DNA of 64,000 nt from Sycon ciliatum (lineage: Eukaryota; Porifera; Calcarea; Leucosolenida; Sycettidae), in the NCBI RefSeq assembly GCF_964019385.1, contig NC_088644.1, positions 37,668,942 through 37,732,941 of the forward strand, in the 5' to 3' direction. This document shows, piece after piece, positions 30,507 to 41,237 of this stretch (positions are counted from its first letter, which is position 1; each line of letters begins with the position of its first letter). Made by a program: the position numbers and the translations under genes. The notes beneath the pieces were generated by a model. It ran no database searches, was not told the DNA's origin, and saw nothing but the letters and a program-made list of their open reading frames with translations.

Positions 30507-32867
30507 TTGGTTGGTTGGTTGGTTTTTATTTCACTTCGCACATTCAAACGGGATGACGACCCAATAAAATGACGGCGAAGGCTTAGCCTAGAAGTGGCTA
30601 TGGAAGAACATAGTAAAAGCTATGGAAGCACATAGTAAGAGAATAGGATACTAATAACTGCGGTAAACGGGGGGAGAGAGAGAATACGATGTATCTGTGA
30701 TACTACGTGCGGGTTACTGAACTGCACGGGGAGGAAGAGCAGAGCGATCAGCAGCAACTCCAACTACTCCCTACAGGCGTATGGTACACATGCATGCTTA
30801 AACCTCAGGTAGCCGGGTAATTGTGCGGACCTCACCAGGGAGAGCGTTCCACAGCAGAGCACCAGCAACAGAAAATCTACGCTGACCGCGGCGGCTACGG
30901 TTTGCCTGGCTTAGTAGGCCATTTGACTGCTGATGGCGGGTAGGGGTGCCTTGTGCTGGGGTCAGAAGCTGGGCGAGCACAGGGCTGGTGCGGGCGTGGA
31001 TGCACCGCCAGATGGTGATCAATATTTTCTGCCTGTAGAGCTCGCTGACACGGTACAGGGAGTGAGCAGTGAGCAGCGGCTGCATGGCTGTCCGGGGCGG
31101 GTTGCCATCTATACAGCGGATGGCTCTGTTTTGCGTGGTTTGCAGTCGTTTCAGTTGACCCTCTCGCATTGCGGCTGAGAAACAGCAGGAGCCATAAAGC
31201 AGGTCGGGCATTATGACCGCCTTCACATACACCTGACGAGAGCGTCTTGATAGGCTTCGGCGTGCCCGCCACAAGGCGCCAATTTTTCTTGGCAACCTTG
31301 GTGACCACATAGTTTACATGGGTGTCCCAATCTAGGCGATTGTCAAGGTGAACGCCGAGGTAGCGCGCAGAAGACGCTGAGGGGAGGAGACAGTCGCCGC
31401 TTTTGACTGTTACTTCCTGTACATGCTGCTGGGGAGAGATAGTCAGAACCTGGCTCTTGGTGGCGTTCAAGATGAGGCCTCGGGACTTCAGCCAACCGGC
31501 CAGAGCAGTTGCCGCTGTGGTGAGGGTTCTGGACGCTTCCGCCGCTGAGGCCTGGGAGTCGTACAGGGCTATGTCATCTGCAAATTGTACACTTGGCACA
31601 GGCCAGGAAACCAAAGGGACATCGCGTGTGTATATACTGAAGAGGACAGGGCCGAGAACAGAGCCTTGGGGCACTCCGCAGGTGCAAGCCAGAGCAGGGC
31701 TGGTTGAAGGCGAGATGAGGATCTGCTGCTTGCGGCCGGACAAGTAGTCGACGAACCAACTAAGGGCTTTTCCAGAAATTCCAACCGCAAGGAGGTCTTG
31801 AATTAACTTGTCGTGCTGCACTTTATCAAAAGCCTTCGACATGTCTAATAGGCACAGCCCTGTGGTCTTGCCACTGTCTCTCGCCTTCTGCAGATTATCA
31901 GTCAGCACACAGAGGGCGTCTTCCGTGGAACATTTCTTGCGGAAGGCAAATTGTGTTTCGGGTAATGCCTGGGTCAAGTCCAAATGACGAACTAACTGGT
32001 GTTGCACTACCCTCTCCAGCAACTTGGACACTATTGGGAGAAGGGATACAGGTCTATAGTTGGTGGGGACTGATGGGTCACCGGCCTTGTACAGTGGCAC
32101 GACAGACGCCAATTTAAATGCGGATGGAATGGTTCCAGTCCTCAGCGAGGTGCAGAACAGCACAGCAAGAGAATATGAAAGCAAGTCAGCACACTGCTGT
32201 AGCAGAGAGCCCGGTATGCCGTCACTACCTGTGGCTTTCCGCGCATCCAACTTCTCAAGGAGACGTCGGACGTCAGCAGGAGTCACAGGATCAAGTTCGG
32301 TTAAGGAGACGAGTCCAGCGGGACCGTGCGGGGTACAGAGTTGTTCAGGACGGTTGGGATCGGTGACAATGGAGTGGAACGTGTCGGCCACCTCGCTGAT
32401 GCTACAACTAGGATCTTGGCGGCGACGTGAACGCCCAGTGACTGCATTTAGAATGGCCCAAGACTTCCTAGGGTGGCCACATTTTCTTCGCACTGACGGG
32501 AGAAGTACTCGTTTCGCTTGCGCCGATACGCGTTCCGAGCAGTGCTACGTGCTTGTTTAAACTCTGCATACAGTGTGCCGTTTGTCCTATCCTTCCGCCA
32601 ACGACTGTGCAGCCGCCGTTTACGCTGTTCGAGCTGGTGCAGCTCTCTGTCAGACCAGGGAGGTATCGCCCTCCGAGAAGGCTTAGAGTTGTGCAGCGGG
32701 GCATGCTTGTCCAAAACGTACAGGAACTTAGTGTGCCACTCTTTCCACATGTGATTTACATCATTGTGATCCGAAAAATCATGTAGAGAAGCCTCAAGGA
32801 TATCTTGCCGAAAAGAGTTAATGTCAACACCACGTATATTCCTGGTCGAAAGCGGACTCCTTCTCAC
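30507..32867 (-). mobile_element. CR1/Jockey-like LINE, minus strand, 5'-truncated
   Basis: The 3' end is at the low-coordinate side, with an AATAAA-type motif and an (AACC)n tail (GGTT repeats at 30,508-30,521 on the plus strand). The body holds the end of the APE-RT linker, the RT and the C-terminal region. At the high-coordinate end it abuts another LINE in the opposite direction at about 32,868. Confidence 0.8.
30798..32867 (-). pseudogene. LINE reverse transcriptase with two frameshifts
   Basis: Three frames together make one RT polypeptide. 32,867-32,448 carries the pre-RT linker (PPWSDRELHQLEQRKRRL). 32,493-30,895 carries the RT: KATGSDGIPGSLLQQC, NYRPVSLLPIVSKLLE, FAFRKKCSTEDAL, CLLDMSKAFDKVQH, GVPQGSVLGPVLFSIYTRD, catalytic FADDIALYD and ARYLGVHLDNRLDW. 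31,310-30,798 carries the C terminus (VYVKAVIMPDLLYGS, LLWNALPGEVRT). The breaks are near 32,460 and 31,300. Each looks like a one-base indel. Confidence 0.85.
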
Positions 32868-32878
32868 GGCCCGACCTG

Positions 32879-34332
32879 GTGGGAGCGCTCCGGAAGGAGG
32901 GGATTGGGTCCCACCCCATCCTGGAAGGTATGACCGGTATAGGACATGTCACGACTGCTTTGGCCGCATTGTCCTCGACAATAATGGACCTGAATAAAGA
33001 AATAGTGGCAATTAGGGTGGGAAGAGATGATGAAATTGCTTCCTTGAAGCTTGAAATTCAACAGCTGAGGCGGGAAATGGCTGACCTGCGAGATACTAGC
33101 GTACACACACAGCACGCCATGCCACACCAGTACAGCGACGTAGTACTAGGAACCGCCACACAAACTGCAAGTGCACGTGCGAGGCTCAGCACCACAACGG
33201 GCAGGTCTGTACAAACGTACGGTACACACGCCGGCAGTGGCAGCCTGCCAGGAGAAACGCGTGTGCCACAACCCAACACTACTACAAGTCGTAGTTCCAG
33301 CCCCGCAGCAGGCGTGCATGCATCCCGTAGGTCCAGCACTACTCCAAGGCTGTGTTTACATGAGAAATTTCAACCCGGGTCGAGTTCAGCCCGGGTTGAA
33401 AGTCTGTACGATAGACAAAGGAGGTGAGCGTTTACATGAAGACAGTTGACCCGGGTCAAATACTGATATGCCGCCAAAAGTCCACTTCTACAGTCCTGTA
33501 TGGTCACGTGAATCCGTTCGCGCGAAATTTGCATCTGCAGTGCTGTTCAAACCTGGCGCGAGATACGCACAGAAGTACGTTTGTACGATTTTCTTGACCC
33601 GGGTTGATTTCAACCCTCCCCTTGGGGGGAGGGTTGAAATCAACCCGGGGCGAAATTTCAACCCGGGTCAAGCGCAATGCGTCATGTAAACGCGCCATTC
33701 ACTTTGTGCACATGGCGGGTTGAAATCTGACCCGGGTCGAACTCAACCCGGGTTGAAACGCTTCATGTAAACACAGCCCAAGTCGTAGCTCCAGCCCCGC
33801 AGCAGGCCTGGATGCATCCCGTAGGTCCACCGATACTGAACAACAAGTACATGAATGGCAGGAACACCAGGGCAGACGCACTCCAGCCGCCCAGAGACAA
33901 AGGCACGCGGCAGATACTAGTAGTCAGTCCCAGCTAGCTCAAAGCATAACAAGGCGGGTGGAAACATCCCGCTACACCAAGCCGGCTCGTGATAGCGAGC
34001 CGGCAGTAGACCTCACGGCATCACCCCGGGCCAAACGCAAAGTGTTTTACGTTGGCAACGTGCAGCCACACTGCTCCGCATCATCAATTGCTGAATGGTG
34101 CTCTGCCCGAGGAGTGCAGATTCAGGAAGGTGTCATATTTGCATCCAAGCACTTCAGAACTGCCTACGCACGGGTGACCGTCGAGGCAGCTGATGAGAAC
34201 ACAGTCGGTGACAAAGGGTTCTGGCCGGATGCTCTTTCGCACACGGTTAGGCCCTGGCGTTTTGCCGCGGACAGTTTTGACACCAGCAATGCCAACCAGG
34301 CAAACAACGTCCTCTCCTCAGGCTCAGCATGA
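32879..34332 (+). pseudogene. LINE ORF1 (coiled coil plus RRM-like end), disrupted
   Basis: The first part, from about 32,930 (MTGIGHVTTALAALSSTIMD), has heptad-like leucines and charged residues (LKLEIQQLRREMADLRD), followed by a Ser/Thr/Gln-rich linker. The MITE at 33,348 ends this frame. The frame resumes after 33,779 and ends with a globular region, RKVFYVGNVQPHCSASSIAE through RTAYARVTVEA, that looks like the RRM-type nucleic-acid-binding domain of LINE ORF1 proteins. The role would be RNA binding in the retrotransposition particle. Confidence 0.65.
33348..33778. mobile_element. 431-bp MITE with CCCGGGT-rich palindromes
   Basis: Perfect 16-bp TIRs GGCTGTGTTTACATGA and its complement, with several internal AACCCGGGTTGAA-type palindromes. 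The flanks share CAA (33,345-33,347 and 33,779-33,781), a possible 3-bp target duplication. A ~52-bp ORF1 segment (33,285-33,336) is also repeated right after the element (33,779-33,830). No transposase is present. Confidence 0.8.
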
Positions 34333-37292
34333 TGGCGCGACCACAGCTGAATCCACTGGCTCGGCCCTACTTCCCCCCTTGCCAGGGTAAACTGACCTTG
34401 CTTTCCGTAAATTGCCGCTCAATCGTTAACAAATCTGCCGAACTGTCTGTCATTGCTGATTTCAACAAACCTGATGTCATCTGTCTAAATGAAACATGGC
34501 TAAATCCAAGCATAGCGCTCACCATCTCCGGTTATACCACATTTCGTCGCGACCGACCACCTCATGATAACAAATCCGGTACGGCAACCAGAGGATATGG
34601 TGGAGTTGCGATTCTTGTCCGGCAAAATCGCTTCGGAAGAGTCCAAGTTCGCGACGACCTTGCTCGTCCGACCTGTGAATCCGTATGGGTTGAGCTTCAC
34701 CCAATCTTAGGCTCCCCGACACCCATCCTCGTCTGCTGTACCTACCGTCCGCCCTCAGTCAAAACCACGGAAATAGACCACTTCTGTGATATGCTAGCTA
34801 GTGCTTTGGTAACCGTTCCCATGTCATCGTACCATGTCATAATGGCTGGGGACTTCAACAGTAAGCACAAACGGTGGTGCCCATCGGATTTAACGTGTCC
34901 TGCTGGGGCGGCACTTTTTCGCACCCTTACCTGCTTCGGTTTGGATCAGCTGGTGCAGAGTCCAACGCACACAACATCTTCCGGAACACAGTCATGTCTA
35001 GACCTTGTCTTCACGAACCAACCCCTGCTGGCGACGGACGTTCACACAGCTTGCGCTCTTGGCTCCTCGGACCATCTCATGGTTTCATGCCAGTTCGCCG
35101 TCTCATTGCCCTCGGATCCAGACCTGCCACTTCCTTCTCGCAAACCGTTCCCATATCGCTTCCGTCGAGTTCCCTCTCAGTGCTGCGACTCTATGAACGC
35201 TGATTTCTCCTGCCACGACTGGTCGTTTCTGCAACCAGAAGGCTCTCCAACTGTTGACGCCGCGGTAGATCACTTTGCAGCCGTCCTTGAACGAGGGTTC
35301 CAACAGCACCTCTCTAACTTTGCTATCGGCTACAACAACCGGAAACATTCCAACCCAACATCCTCGACATCTAGTCCCCCATGGGTGACACGGTCCCTCG
35401 TATCTGAAGTGAAGCGCAAGCGTGATCTTTTCAGCATCTACAAGAAATTCCCAACGCCGGTTAACCGGGAGGCTTACCGAGTTCAACGCAACTTCGTCAA
35501 GCACCTTTCTCGTACCTCACACCGCTCCTTTCTAAACTCTCTTTCTGCAACACTCTCCTCCCCCGATCGCCCATCACTCCACCAATTCATTCGCAACCAG
35601 TGCCGCGGGACCTCCCGCGCGCCAATCCAGTACCTGACGGACTCCCATGGCAACCGCCAGCACGATGTGAAGGCGATTGCAGACACGCTGAACAAGCAGT
35701 TTGTTTCATCCGGCATTCCGGAAGATCCGAATTGGGTCATTCCATCGCTGTCCCCAGCCCCTGAACTTAGCGCACCACTCACACGCGTCGTTACCACGAC
35801 TGCTACCGTCTGTAAGCACCTCAAACTCCTGAAGAATTGTAAGTCCCCTGGCGAAGATGGCATACCCAATGAGGTTCTCAAATGGCTTGCGCCATCTCTG
35901 TCCTATCCCTTGTGCCTGCTCTTTAACATGTCATATCGTACAGGAGTATTTCCGTCCGTCTGGAAATCTGCTGTTATCGTCCCGATCTATAAGAAAGGCC
36001 AACGCTCTCAGGCTGGCAACTACAGACCAATCTCTCTCCTTCCCGCTGTGTCCAAGGTCTGTGAACGTATTTTCTTTGAGTCTCTGTACTGCCACGTCAC
36101 CCCAGCGCTTTCACCATCTCAATCCGGTTTCTGCCGTGGAGACTCCACAACTTTCCAACTAACACGTCTAGTACAAGACATCTACACCCAGCGGAACCTC
36201 AGGCGGCATGTTGGCATCGTGTTCTTTGACCTAGCGAAAGCTTTCGACACCGTCTGGCATCGTGGTCTGCTTGCAAAGCTAGAGTCCGTCTTCTTGGTAC
36301 ACGGTCCAGCCCTGCAATGGCTCTCATCCTATCTTTCCTGCCGCCACCAGACTGTCAGAGTATCTACCTCCCTATCAGACCCATTACTAGTCGTGTCTGG
36401 GGTACCCCAGGGGTCCATACTTGGGCCGCTCCTATTTCTACTGTACGTTAATGACTTGCCAGCCCTTGTACCAAATGTAAGTCTTTTTGCTGACGACACT
36501 GCTCTGATGTGCTCCGACAGCTCGGCAGACAACCTCACGGCCTCCATGCAGTCCGGGGTCAACGCTACAGTAACATGGATGGAAACCTGGAAACTGAAGC
36601 CTAACCTCGCCAAAACCGAGGCCATGTTCTTCTCTCCCTCGCCCCCCACTCAACTTCTGTATTTTCCTGGTCTAAATAGTACACCTATTAAAGTTGTTAA
36701 CGAGCACAAGCACCTGGGCGTTATTCTCGACCGCCAACTCTCCTGGTCTCCACAAGTCCAGTCTGTGTGCAAGCGTGCGAGTGCGTCCTTAGGTATGCTA
36801 CAACCCCACTGCCAACACTTGAATGATAACTGCAGAAAATTGTTCTTTAAGTCGTACATTTTGCCTATATTTGACTATTGCGATATAGCTTGGTGCGGGT
36901 TGTCTCAGACTTTACTCCACAGACTGGAGGTACATCAACGCTTGCTTCTGAAAATTCTGTTTCGAAAAGACCAAACATTTGCCTCCCTTTGTCTTTATAA
37001 ACTTGCTTCCACGCACCCTCTTCTTGCCCGACATCAGCAGCATCTTTGTATCCTTGTGCAAAAAATCTTCCTAGCCCAAGTCCCGAAACATATTGCCAAG
37101 TACAACTGGTTTGTTACCACTAGACCAACACGCAATGCCTTATCACTGCCCCGAGCTAGTTCCTCTCTGTTTTTGAAATCCCCTTTCTTCTCAGCATACT
37201 CCCTTTGGTCTAACCTGCCTACTAGCATTAAGACATGCCAGGATATCAGGAAATTCACAGTCCAGCTTTCCACACTGTCTCATCCGAAGTGA
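34329..37292 (+). CDS. LINE ORF2: APE endonuclease and reverse transcriptase, intact
   Basis: 987 aa, full length for the family. The APE domain (about residues 20-250) has LLSVNCRSIVNK, ICLNETWL (catalytic E), GYGGVAILVR, CCTYRPPSV, MAGDFNSKHKRW and the terminal SSDHLMVSC. The RT (about 500-780) has NCKSPGEDGIPNEVLKWL, NYRPISLLPAVSKVCE, SGFCRGDSTTFQL, VFFDLAKAFDTVWH, GVPQGSILGPLLFLLYVNDL, catalytic FADDTALM and HKHLGVILDRQLSW. The C-terminal segment ends SLWSNLPTSIKTCQ. All catalytic residues I can check are present and there is no stop, so the protein could be active. Confidence 0.92.
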   Translation: MMARPQLNPLARPYFPPCQGKLTLLSVNCRSIVNKSAELSVIADFNKPDVICLNETWLNPSIALTISGYTTFRRDRPPHDNKSGTATRGYGGVAILVRQNRFGRVQVRDDLARPTCESVWVELHPILGSPTPILVCCTYRPPSVKTTEIDHFCDMLASALVTVPMSSYHVIMAGDFNSKHKRWCPSDLTCPAGAALFRTLTCFGLDQLVQSPTHTTSSGTQSCLDLVFTNQPLLATDVHTACALGSSDHLMVSCQFAVSLPSDPDLPLPSRKPFPYRFRRVPSQCCDSMNADFSCHDWSFLQPEGSPTVDAAVDHFAAVLERGFQQHLSNFAIGYNNRKHSNPTSSTSSPPWVTRSLVSEVKRKRDLFSIYKKFPTPVNREAYRVQRNFVKHLSRTSHRSFLNSLSATLSSPDRPSLHQFIRNQCRGTSRAPIQYLTDSHGNRQHDVKAIADTLNKQFVSSGIPEDPNWVIPSLSPAPELSAPLTRVVTTTATVCKHLKLLKNCKSPGEDGIPNEVLKWLAPSLSYPLCLLFNMSYRTGVFPSVWKSAVIVPIYKKGQRSQAGNYRPISLLPAVSKVCERIFFESLYCHVTPALSPSQSGFCRGDSTTFQLTRLVQDIYTQRNLRRHVGIVFFDLAKAFDTVWHRGLLAKLESVFLVHGPALQWLSSYLSCRHQTVRVSTSLSDPLLVVSGVPQGSILGPLLFLLYVNDLPALVPNVSLFADDTALMCSDSSADNLTASMQSGVNATVTWMETWKLKPNLAKTEAMFFSPSPPTQLLYFPGLNSTPIKVVNEHKHLGVILDRQLSWSPQVQSVCKRASASLGMLQPHCQHLNDNCRKLFFKSYILPIFDYCDIAWCGLSQTLLHRLEVHQRLLLKILFRKDQTFASLCLYKLASTHPLLARHQQHLCILVQKIFLAQVPKHIAKYNWFVTTRPTRNALSLPRASSSLFLKSPFFSAYSLWSNLPTSIKTCQDIRKFTVQLSTLSHPK

Positions 37293-37478
37293 TCCCATGT
37301 ATTATTAATGTGCCTCCCTTTCTTTTTCTCTCCCTATCTCCTTTCCCTCTCTGACAGCATCTTTCTTTTTTTCCCCTTTTTAGCTTGCCGTGGTTGGCTA
37401 TCACCTGACCTCTCATGTTTATTGGCAGTCTTCGGACGGGCCAGGAGATGTTGAATAAATAAATAAATAAATAAATAT

Positions 37479-37562
37479 TGCCGCAGTCCTTTTTTTGCTA
37501 TTGCCGCATCACTTTTTTGCTATTGCCGCATCATTTTTTTGCTTTTGCCGCATCATTTTTTC
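37479..37562. repeat. Tandem repeat, ~25-bp unit, four copies
   Basis: Unit GCTATTGCCGCATCATTTTTT with small variants, immediately after the LINE tail. Function is not apparent. Confidence 0.85.
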
Positions 37563-38052
37563 TTTTCATCCACATTGAAGGCACAGAAATTCAGTTGCTA
37601 TCCAACTGTTACAAACCCGACGGCAAAGGGCGACAACGATATCAATAGAAGACTGTATATTTTAACTATCAGAGTGATCTGTTCACAAAGAGATCATCAA
37701 AAGGAAAGTGACATAGGGGTTCACAGTTTTCAGCCTTTTTTTTGCAGTGCAAACTGCAATGAAAAGATCGCCGCACCCCGCCGGACGCGCGTTACGAACT
37801 CAACGAAAATTTGTCGCACTAGCCTGGTCGCGCGTTACGCCGCACCCCCCGGGCCCCTGCGTTCAATACTCGTTACGCGGCAACATAATATTGCCAGTCT
37901 AGTATAGTACGGTAGTACATGACATGTGTGTACATGTACATGTACTTCATTTGTCGCGGTGCATGCTACAAATGAACTGTTTTTCGTCACCAGTGCACTG
38001 CTCATGACTCGAGTGCAGTGCTGCTCAGAATACAGTATATCTGGTATACTGT
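37563..38052. other. Upstream region of the TRIM-like gene
   Basis: No TATA box is obvious. A TACATG run at 37,930-37,947 and a short GC-rich part near 37,770-37,880 are the only features. Confidence 0.35.
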
Positions 38053-39777
38053 GTGAGGACGAAGAAAATGTTTTTCTACCATATACAATTCTGCATCTTT
38101 GAAATGGCTGACGATCTTGAAGTTCACAATGCCATCGGCAAAGATGTGAGCAATCTTCGCTGCTGCGTGGCGTGCCACAGCGCAGCAGACTCTCTCAAGA
38201 TGAAGGTATTGAATTGCTTGCACGCCATGTGCGTCACGTGTCTCGGACAACATTTGAGCAATGACGGAACGGTGTCGTGCTGCAAATGCTTGACTGTGGC
38301 AGCATCAGGTATGCCAGGAGTAAGACTGGAGGAATCCCTAGCCGACTGGCCAGTTCAAAGGGTAGAGATGAGAGGCAAGGAAGGTAGCGAGCTGCAATCA
38401 GATCATTCAGAGAAACAGCTCGTATGTCAAAGCCTAGAATGCCAGGGAGAATCTTGCCCGGCTACTTCGCTATGTGTCGACTGTGGATTATACATGTGTG
38501 AGGGACATGAGAAATTACATTTGATGAAGAGAAGCTGCTGTGGACACCATCTCCAGTCAGTGCACACGATGAGAACGGCAGCAGAGGACGATACAGTAGC
38601 CGATTCAGAATTCCTTCATTGTAGCCTGCACCCACATTTTCTAGTGGAATCCTACTGCAAGAAATGTGAACAGTTGACATGTCAGAGGTGCTCCGAGCAG
38701 CGTCATGCTAGCTGTTCACCAAGTATTGAAGAGATAGCCACAGCAGCTGAAAGAAAACGAGCTCAGTGGAAGTCGCTGCTAAGTGATTCTAGCGACGCGT
38801 GGAGAGAGCACCTCAGTGAAATGAATGTGCACATTGCAACACGAACCGCAGAAATCAATGAGAAGGTGGAGGCATTGTCAGAGGAAATTGTAGCTGATTT
38901 CAATACGCACATCAAAAACCTGCAGCGCAGACAAGAAGATCTTCTGAATGAGCTGGACACTCGGCGCTGGAAAGCACTGCAAGACCTGGAGAAGCAGTCC
39001 GCCATTGTGGGAAAGAAAACCTTTCAACTGGATTGCTGTGAGCATCTCGTGCAGAATCTCGGCAACAGTAATCTTTTGACTGCAGAGAAGATCCTGCAGA
39101 CACAGATCAAGGATGTTGTCAATAGCAACGAGGAAGCTGATATCAGTGATGATCATCGAGTGGATGTTGATTTCACTGTATCCTACCGTGCATTTGCAAC
39201 GGATGATATGGAGAAGAAGCGTACATCACAGCTTGGACGTCTTGTCGACTCTGCCTCCCGCGCAGAGTCAGTGAAGAAGAATACTGTACGTGCGCAGGCA
39301 GTGTTCGATCCATTTAGCTGCAAGCCTACAAAGTTTTCTCTGTCGAGTGATGGATATGAAGTATCACATACAGATGCTTCCACTTTTGACACAATCTCCA
39401 CATTGGGCAGTTATTGCCATGGTGTGGTGGAGTGCTCAGCCCAGATCAGTTGCCGTGGAAATGGGGTCTTCCTTGGGGTCGTTAAAGAACGTTGTACAAC
39501 ACATGCGCCGTGTACAGAAGAGAGGCCATTCTTGGGTTGGTGCAGCCACAGTAACTGCCAAGAGTACAGTGTGGGCAACAACACAAGTCTTGGTCAGGTA
39601 TGGCAAGATGGTGACATCATAGCACTGCGGTTGGATTGTGATCAGCACACACTGACAGGGACACACCAGAGATCTGGCCAGAGTGAGACCATTGCTGTAC
39701 CCAGGGGTAAGCTGTGCTTTACTGCAGAGATAAGTTGCCCGGCATCGATCCGGTTTTTGCCTTGTCTCTCTAGTTAA
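38053..39777 (+). CDS. TRIM-like protein (RING-like, two B-boxes, coiled coil, SPRY-like)
   Basis: 574 aa in one exon. The better start is probably the second ATG (38,104, MADDLEVHNAIGKD), since the first 17 residues look unlike a TRIM start. RING-like cysteines lie at residues 37-79 (CCVACH, NCLHAMCVTC, SCCKC). B-box1 is at about 125-166 and B-box2 at 200-233 (CSLHPHFLVESYCKKC, TCQRCSEQRH). A coiled coil (about 235-330) carries many E/K/L heptads. The C-terminal 150 residues resemble a SPRY/B30.2 domain (GVFLGVVKE, VWQDGDIIALRLDCDQHTL). Family members are E3 ubiquitin ligases or signalling scaffolds. The RING spacing is unusual, so ligase activity is uncertain. Intronless TRIM genes are common in invertebrates with expanded families. 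Confidence 0.85.
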   Translation: MRTKKMFFYHIQFCIFEMADDLEVHNAIGKDVSNLRCCVACHSAADSLKMKVLNCLHAMCVTCLGQHLSNDGTVSCCKCLTVAASGMPGVRLEESLADWPVQRVEMRGKEGSELQSDHSEKQLVCQSLECQGESCPATSLCVDCGLYMCEGHEKLHLMKRSCCGHHLQSVHTMRTAAEDDTVADSEFLHCSLHPHFLVESYCKKCEQLTCQRCSEQRHASCSPSIEEIATAAERKRAQWKSLLSDSSDAWREHLSEMNVHIATRTAEINEKVEALSEEIVADFNTHIKNLQRRQEDLLNELDTRRWKALQDLEKQSAIVGKKTFQLDCCEHLVQNLGNSNLLTAEKILQTQIKDVVNSNEEADISDDHRVDVDFTVSYRAFATDDMEKKRTSQLGRLVDSASRAESVKKNTVRAQAVFDPFSCKPTKFSLSSDGYEVSHTDASTFDTISTLGSYCHGVVECSAQISCRGNGVFLGVVKERCTTHAPCTEERPFLGWCSHSNCQEYSVGNNTSLGQVWQDGDIIALRLDCDQHTLTGTHQRSGQSETIAVPRGKLCFTAEISCPASIRFLPCLSS

Positions 39778-41052
39778 TAACCTCTTGGTGTGTCTTGTGC
39801 CAGTGGTAATTTATCTCTGCTCTAGTCGCCGGCCAAGCAGGTCTGAATGACGTCATCAATACTTCATACAGTATGCTAGTGCTAGGATACAGTACTGGTC
39901 TGTACATGACTGTACTACAGTGTATTGGTATTACCAGTGCATATGTACATGTAGGTTATGGGCCGCAACATCACTCTTATAGTCCAGTGCCTTCTTTCCA
40001 CCTTCACATGTACCGCTACATGTACATGTATTTCACTCTCAGCATGGTAGCCAGCAATGTTGATGGAATGCTGGTATCTCCTTCCGTATAACCTTGCTGT
40101 ATGCTACTTGTTTTTGTATGTTGAATGGTATGTGCACTAGAGAGTGTCGGGGGTATGGCCTTCAGCTACTTCTGTGCCTGTTCGCTTCAGCATAGCTGTG
40201 CGCAGATTTGAGCGTTTTATGATTTTGTCGAAGACGTTTCGCTTGCACTTTGTGCACTTCATACTCTCTCAACTGTACAAACGATTTTGAATGCTGATCC
40301 CTTGCGCAACTGCTTGATCTGGAGGCATATATTTCAGAGCCATGACCATGATTTTCCCAATGCCTTATCTCACAATCTCATCTATTGTCGGACTCATAGT
40401 TATAGTGATTGTAGAACACGGCGGCGGCCATGCTCAACATCAATCAGTACTACAAGTCATGTACGTTGTACTAATAGCTGTAGCACCTTTACCGGCCCAT
40501 CCCCGCCCCGTCTCTCAACAAGATGGCATGTCTATGAATACTCAGTGCGGCCATGCGCTGCCTTCATTACACTCCTGCTCGGGCTGTCTAGATTTCCATT
40601 TTGCCCTGGTTCACCAGTAGTGACCAGCGGTGACTTCACATGGGTACTCGGGTACTACAATATCGTCTCCTACGAACAAGGGATGACCAGGACGTGAAGA
40701 GTTGGATGAGTAGAGCACATTTGGAATGAAGGTGCGCTGCTAGAATCCGTTGATTAGCTGCCTGTTCATCTCAGTTTGATTCTGCCCCACATAGCATTTC
40801 TCGCAGATGTTATTAAATCCAGACTTTCTAAAGCAACATACAATGGCTTTCTCGCCCCCCCCCCCCCCACACACACACAGACACTGGTTGGAGTGCAGAA
40901 AGACATACTTAGGTTGTCTATCATGTTTCAAACAACGCTTCAGCATCTCTTGAGCAGGTTCCGGCGGATTCAATGATGCCGGCATAATTGATTGGTGGTT
41001 GAAAATTCGGAGCATCCTTTAGGAGGTAGGAGCAGAACTACACAGTTTTAGT
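39778..41052. other. No supported gene
   Basis: This region follows the TRIM-like gene. It has a C-run followed by AC repeats (40,854-40,880). Frames at 39,873 and 40,287 have no domain features. Confidence 0.45.
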
Positions 41053-41113
41053 AGGTTCGGCCTCATTTCCTCTGTGCTGCGCTGATGAGTTCACAAAGAA
41101 CGAAACAGCATGC
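41053..41113 (+). mobile_element. Class R hammerhead unit remnant
   Basis: Matches 60,767-60,827 almost base for base. The core CTGATGA (41,082-41,088), stem II GTTC/GAAC and GAAA (41,102-41,105) are intact. The sequence diverges in stem III and the 3' strand of stem I is lost, so it should not cleave. Confidence 0.7.
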
Positions 41114-41133
41114 AGTTCTAGTATGTATGTATA

Positions 41134-41237
41134 GGATATTGCACGGTTCCGAGGGGATTATTTTTCAAATCCCCAAGGCGCGCAGCGCCGCGTGGATTAT
41201 TATGAAAAATAATCCTCTCGGACACCGTGCAATATCC
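41134..41237. mobile_element. 104-bp foldback MITE, 6-bp target duplication
   Basis: Arms of ~34 bp beginning GGATATTGCACGG, loop GC-rich. Flanked by TGTATA on both sides (41,128-41,133 and 41,238-41,243). Confidence 0.8.

Larger units (their letters stand above)
32868..37480 (+). mobile_element. Near full-length CR1/Jockey-like LINE
   Basis: ORF1 (32,879-34,332) and ORF2 (34,329-37,292) overlap by ATGA, a common coupled arrangement, and the 3' end carries an (AAAT)n tail at 37,453-37,477. ORF1 is interrupted by a MITE (33,348-33,778). ORF2 is intact. The 5' end abuts the opposite LINE at about 32,868, so the 5' UTR may be short or cut. Confidence 0.85.
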
